Source: Tubulanus polymorphus
Taxonomy: Eukaryota > Nemertea > Palaeonemertea > Tubulaniformes > Tubulanidae
Reading direction: 5' to 3'
DNA: 64,000 nucleotides
Assembly (NCBI RefSeq): GCF_964204645.1
Contig: NC_134030.1
Coordinates: 14,166,447 to 14,230,446, forward strand
In this document: positions 59,851 to 64,000 of the stretch, piece after piece
Numbering within the stretch: the first letter of the stretch is position 1
Layout: every line of letters begins with the position of its first letter
The notes under the pieces: model-generated
Database searches by the model: none
Seen by the model: the letters and a program-made list of their open reading frames with translations, nothing else
Told to the model about the DNA's origin: nothing
Program-made: the position numbers and the translations under genes

Positions 59851-62121
59851 CAAGTCTTTTTAAGCTTAGAATTACTTATTGCCAGACATGAAGCACCAGC
59901 GGAAATAGAGATCGGCAACAGGCATCTCTCTTCAGGTCTACCGTACTCCTGTATACCTATGGTATTCCTGAAGGCACTTTTACCCATTAATGTGTCAAAG
60001 AGAGCATGCTCCGAGAATATCCAAACCTTCTCTGCACCTGTTCGCTTCAGTAACACAAGGCATTTGACGGGATGACTAGCCACCCTATTCATCACCCTAG
60101 ATCCACCCCTAGGAGGAGAAATTTAACGTATTATATCAGACCGTTCCTGGGATTTGGAGAAGCAGAGAAAGCCAAAATGGGTAGTAGAGTGGAACGCCGA
60201 TATAACGATTATTCTTATAGGCTAATCGATTATGTTAGGCTTAAAACAAGATGCATGTTAGTCCCGAGTAAAGGATTCATTCATTAATTTTCTATAGGCT
60301 TTAACATTAATATTTCATTAGTACGTATAGATGTTTCACATTGGTTTTCTTATAACAGTGTATGTCTGTATTTTCTTAGAATGTACAGAATTGTGGTGCA
60401 ATTGCAATACAGAAAGATTATGCAAAAAGGGCATTGTATTCAACCTCTAGAAGGTCGGACCTTAATCCACATACATACACGTGTATGTTGAGGTCCATGG
60501 TCTAGTTTCCTTAATGTCATGTTTCATTAACCATCATAATTTGGTTTATTCAACCTCTCTCAGTAAAAAATCATACGAAGCAAAGACTGCTGTCTTCATG
60601 ACATGAAACGTTGCAAGGTTTGTTTCACTTTTCCAAGTAGCCCAATTGTCATTTACATTGCGGAGTAATCTCTGTTCTGAGTTTTTTTGCGGTTTAAGAA
60701 GCTACCTGAATCTATGTTATTCGGATTTCACAAGCAAGCCTTTGATTTTCTCAAAGATAGAAGTTTCCATTGACAACCTATTTCTATTCGTGAAAGGAGT
60801 GAAATTATTTTTGAAATTCGATATTGTTCAGGCAACAGCAGTGTCAAAGAGAACTGTATCTGTGTCTACAGTTGCTGGTGCCGATGGCCTACCCGAATAT
60901 GAATGTGTGTGGATGCTGAATTTGATATGCTCCTCGTGCGTCGATCTACACATGCACTTCAAATCTCAATTTTAAAATGTCGCCTTCTCATGGATGTTAC
61001 CGTTGATACACCCATGGCTTACCGTACCATTACTTACAACGTGACGAGTAGTACAATATAGGTTAACTATTTAATTTGATGCACAAGCTTTCGGTACTTA
61101 TGTATAGTAACTTTATCAGGTGAATGAGTGACTAAGCCTAAGATTTATAAGTCACTTTAAGAAATAATAACAAATATAGCACGAATACGCATAAAATGAA
61201 TGTTTCGGCAGTTAGTTACATTTTGGATTTAAAAGAATTTTTTGACCATCCAGCAATTGATTGAAATGTTGAAAAGTAAAATTTGGTGACTACACATAAA
61301 TAGTATGATTTGGAACTGTTTGTCAAGGTTTGTCAACATAATAGAATCATATAATGTTTGTAAAGTGTCGTATGATACTTTCATTTTCATGGCCAGCTGG
61401 TCATTAAAATCCGTGAATTCCGATGTTGAATTAATTAGCAAATCTGGGTTGGTTCCGCGACATTTTCTAGCAATTCTATACGGATAAATGTCCAACCGGG
61501 GCATGTACGTTAACTATCAATGTTGCTTTTTCAAATTGGATATTTTTACGTTAGTGCCGTATCTGATATGCCAAAAAGGGCTGTCCACAAAAGACGTCCA
61601 CATAGAATTTCGACCCCCTTCCCCATGTCCATCGAACAAAAAGCCTATTAGGGACATCAGACATCCAGTCGTGCAAAAGATTTTTTTTTCATTCACTTAA
61701 TCATTTGTTGTAAACCCGGGACTACATTTGTAATTCTATGAATCATCTTGAAAACATGGAAATAGAAAATGTTTACATCTTACATATATTCAATTTTGAA
61801 TTGGCGAATTCATGTACAAAATCGCTGAGATTGTTAATATTCTTAATTTTTAATATGCTAGGTCAAGCAAAAATAGGACCAATGTTATAGATAATTGAAT
61901 TTGCTGGCCAAACGGACAGCATGCATTTTTTAGAATTATTTATGGATGTCGTTTAGTATCAGAAGTTCTTTTTCAAACAACATTACGGAATTGAAGAAAC
62001 GGATCTATAAGGATAAATACGATACGTTATGAATAACAAGATAAAGATGTAAAACGCGTACACAACGAGACACTTTTTTACATATAGATTTAATTTACCC
62101 GTGTCATGACAGTTTTTCGTC
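59851..62121. other. No supported gene
   Basis: Two frames of 84 and 95 codons overlap on opposite strands at 59808-60095, and others follow at 60646-60975 and 61229-61504. None has a recognisable motif. This is host-like DNA up to the terminus of Polinton-like copy C. Confidence 0.35.
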
Positions 62122-62256
62122 AGTAAATAGGTTGTATTTTCGAAGGGTCGAGTGAGTAAAAAATAAAAATAAATTCTCGCACGCTCGAATTTATTTTTAT
62201 TTTTCACTCACGCACCCCTTCAACCTTTGGCCTGAACCAACACTTTCCTATCTACT
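62122..62256. repeat. Terminal palindrome of copy C
   Basis: The inner arms AAGGGTCGAGTGAGTAAAAA and TTTTTCACTCACGCACCCCTT, with AATAAATTCTCGC/CGAATTTATT at the centre, form a hairpin near 62145-62222. Outer ends AGTAAATAGG (62122) and CCTATCTACT mirror each other. The right flank TCTTATAATTTCATGT resembles TCTTAAAATATTCATGT at the same position in copy B. Confidence 0.8.
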
Positions 62257-62369
62257 CTTATAATTTCATGTTTTAAACGTGAAAGTAAAAACTGTTAGCA
62301 TAACAATCTAGAAAAATAAGATCAAATATAGATTTCGAATAATAAAAAATCAATTTTCAATATAGAAAG

Positions 62370-62609
62370 TCTGAGTAAAGTGTGAGTGAAATAATTCATA
62401 TTTAAAACAGTGAATATTTATATTTATATGTGTTAAATTCTTATTTTCAAACATAAAAAGTGTGAGTAAAGTGTGAGTGAAATAATTTATATTTAAAACA
62501 GTGAATATTTATATTTATATGTGTTAAATTCTTATTTTTAAACATATAAAATGTGAGTAAGGTGTGAGTGAAATAATTTATATCTAAAACAGTGAATATT
62601 TATATTTTA
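62370..62609. repeat. 91-bp tandem repeat, about 2.6 units, ending at a start codon
   Basis: Unit phrases TSTGAGTAAAG begin at 62370, 62461 and 62552. Each contains GTGAGTGAAATAATT and AACAGTGAATATTTATATTT. The third unit is cut off right at ATG 62610, so the repeat forms the upstream region of the first gene. It is the reverse complement of the array at 17588-17910. Confidence 0.9.
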
Positions 62610-62954
62610 ATGAGTTTTGATAAAAGTTTTGTTATAAAAATTAAGAAAGAAGAAGAACCTGAATTCAAAATCGAAATAAAAGAAACCAATAAATTATTTT
62701 CACAGTTTAACATTAAAATTTATATCTCAGCAACAAACTTAGTGTATGAGAGACAATATAAAATTGATAATATTACTGGAATTAATCAAATATTATTAAA
62801 TGTAACATATTTGATTACTGAACTAATTGACACTTTTGATTATGGCGCTAAAAATCCTAAAATATTCAATACAGTTTTAAATTGTAAAGGTAATTTAGAT
62901 GAAAACATAATAAATATACTTCAAACTCCTTTTAATGAAAGAGATAGTGATTAA
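62610..62954 (+). CDS. First gene of copy C, function unknown
   Basis: 114 residues from ATG at 62610 (context ATTTTAATG); a GTG further up at 62592 lies within the repeat and is not preferred. The protein is Lys/Glu/Ile-rich with KFNIKIYISATNLVYERQ-type beta and helix alternation; no family is recognised. The stop TAA at 62952-62954 is followed by open sequence in the same frame up to 63275, so this may be the first half of one longer gene cut by a stop. Confidence 0.5.
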   Translation: MSFDKSFVIKIKKEEEPEFKIEIKETNKLFSQFNIKIYISATNLVYERQYKIDNITGINQILLNVTYLITELIDTFDYGAKNPKIFNTVLNCKGNLDENIINILQTPFNERDSD

Positions 62955-63275
62955 ATACTTTCTAAAGGTTGCAATGATTTGATTAACGTAAGAATTGAAA
63001 AAAGACAATTATATTATTTCAATTTTGATAATAAACAAATTATCTATAATGAAAATTCATCAAATATTGGAATTCAATGTGAATCAGTTAATAATAATTC
63101 TTATAAAGATATCGGAATTCAATGTTATTTAGATGATGAATTTAGAAAGTTTAATACTAATGAGAAAGTGTATTGTGATTGTGGAGGTAAATATTTAAGA
63201 TCACATAAATCAAAACATTATCAAACAGTTAAACATATCGAATATGAACAGAATAATAAATATATACTGAAATAA
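62955..63275 (+). pseudogene. Zinc-binding continuation of the first gene of copy C
   Basis: The frame is the same as that of 62610-62954 and has no ATG near its start. It contains two related GIQC motifs (SSNIGIQCES and YKDIGIQCYL) and ends with CDCGGKYLRSHKSKHYQTVKH, a Cys-x-Cys...His...His pattern I associate with small zinc-binding domains of large DNA viruses and Polinton-like elements. It is either the second half of a gene interrupted by TAA or a separate gene with a non-ATG start. Confidence 0.5.
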
Positions 63276-63446
63276 GATTAAGCTGTATGTTTCAAATAAA
63301 AAGTAGTTAAAGCATTGAGAAATTAATTAATGAATAACTGTTAGGTAGTAAGTTTAATTGTTATTTGATTTGAAACATATAAAAGTTTAATATTTCTAAA
63401 ATATTAAATATTTATCAATTTATTAATTTTTTTCTTAAATAAATAA

Positions 63447-63668
63447 ATGTATGATTTCAACATTCCAACCGGAAGTAGTGATTTGAAACATTATTTAGTT
63501 GCTGGAGGTTTAATATTGGCTGCGCTTTACTTTTACTATGAGAATATTAGTAAAGATCTAATGGATGAAAATATGAAATTGAGTAAAAAGTTAAAGAAGT
63601 TAAATGGAAACAATCACAGAAAAAATAACAATAAAAAAGTTAATGTAGAAAATGATTTAGAGGATTAA
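63447..63668 (+). CDS. Small single-pass membrane protein
   Basis: 73 residues from ATG at 63447 in AATAAATG behind a T-run, the start signature of the family. One membrane segment (YLVAGGLILAALYFYY, about 16-31) is followed by a charged coiled-coil-like and Asn/Lys-rich tail. No family recognised. Confidence 0.55.
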   Translation: MYDFNIPTGSSDLKHYLVAGGLILAALYFYYENISKDLMDENMKLSKKLKKLNGNNHRKNNNKKVNVENDLED

Positions 63669-63709
63669 AACAGCATCTTTAATTTATTTTATATATTTTA
63701 ACTACAAAA

Positions 63710-64000
63710 ATGAGTGAGAGTAAGGTTTTAGAAATATTACATCTAATATATAAAAATCAACAGAATATTAAATCAATTATTATGCTTACAGCATTAGTTT
63801 CATTTTCATTTTGTAGTATAAAACAGTTGTTAGAATTCTATGATAATTGCAAAATTAGATACGCTGAATTAAAAGATAATATCAATTATCTATCAGATAG
63901 GATTAATAATATTAAGTGTTGTGAAATATGTAATAAAAGATATAAAAATGAGAAATCATTAAAAACTCAGAGATATATTCATGAGCTTAATAATAAACTG
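63710..64000 (+). CDS. Membrane and Cys-motif protein, truncated by window end
   Basis: From ATG at 63710 the frame is open for 97 codons to the last base. A hydrophobic stretch (IIMLTALVSFSFCSI) is followed by a helical part and then CCEICNKRYKNEKSLKTQRYIHE. That last part looks like the start of a C2H2-type finger, although the first His position reads as Gln. Too incomplete to assign. Confidence 0.5.
   Translation, partial: MSESKVLEILHLIYKNQQNIKSIIMLTALVSFSFCSIKQLLEFYDNCKIRYAELKDNINYLSDRINNIKCCEICNKRYKNEKSLKTQRYIHELNNKL

Larger units (their letters stand above)
62122..64000 (+). mobile_element. Polinton-like element, copy C, left end (continues past window)
   Basis: The copy starts with a palindrome bounded by AGTAAATAGG and CCTATCTACT, then a 91-bp tandem repeat, then a row of small A+T-rich genes on the plus strand. 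The repeat and the palindrome boundary tie it to copies A and B. The genes seen here have no counterparts in copy B, so this is either the opposite end of the element or a different subfamily. No core gene is reached before the window ends. Confidence 0.7.

Noticed and set aside
59808-60095. Overlapping 84- and 95-codon frames on opposite strands
   Set aside because: Neither shows a known motif. They adjoin LINE debris and probably reflect chance or old repeat sequence.

Overview
The window looks like nuclear DNA of an invertebrate, most likely a lophotrochozoan (mollusc, annelid or brachiopod). Three things support this: a luqin-type neuropeptide precursor carrying QWRPQGRFGKR, host genes with spliceosomal introns, and dense interspersed repeats (Penelope-like, LINE, TTAA-flanked and long-TIR elements, TA microsatellites). 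Nothing looks prokaryotic. Three host genes can be supported. They are the large 3' exon of a GPATCH8/ZNF804-family nuclear protein (9430-13471, +), the luqin precursor (44115-44324, -), and a secreted leucine-rich-repeat protein (53924-55723, +).

The striking content is a Polinton/Maverick-like endogenous viral element seen in three places. Copy B (25228-40127) is the best. It is an A+T-rich block of about 17 genes or gene remnants, all on the minus strand. It holds the C-terminal end of a family-B DNA polymerase, a DD(33)E retroviral-type integrase, an A32/FtsK-type packaging ATPase, a double-jelly-roll major capsid protein, a probable penton protein, several small membrane proteins, a coiled-coil protein, a C2H2 protein with an octapeptide repeat, and an HNH endonuclease. 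Copy A (16838-18184) is a short internally deleted remnant inside a TTAA-flanked element. Copy C (62122 to the window end) is the beginning of another copy on the plus strand.

The copies share two terminal structures. One is a large palindrome that begins AGTAATAGGG (or a near variant) and ends with its complement; it is about 400 bp in B, 154 bp in A and 135 bp in C. The other is a 91-92 bp tandem repeat, which in C runs directly into the start codon of the first gene. Most genes of the element start in the context TAAATG behind a T-rich tract, a promoter-like signature shared by the whole block. Copy B is no longer intact. The polymerase is truncated, the polymerase, ATPase, capsid and zinc-finger genes each carry a frame change, and two structural genes carry in-frame stop codons. 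A second, inverted relic of the ATPase tail lies at 30435-30515.

Layout: 1-9.4 kb, repeats including a Penelope-like element with a hammerhead ribozyme; 9.4-13.7 kb, GPATCH8-like exon; 14.6-23.2 kb, repeats and DNA transposons; 25.2-40.1 kb, Polinton-like copy B; 43.8-44.3 kb, luqin; 47.4-49.1 kb, LINE fragment and a Penelope-derived palindrome; 53.9-55.7 kb, LRR gene; 57-62 kb, mostly unannotatable DNA with LINE debris; 62.1-64 kb, Polinton-like copy C.
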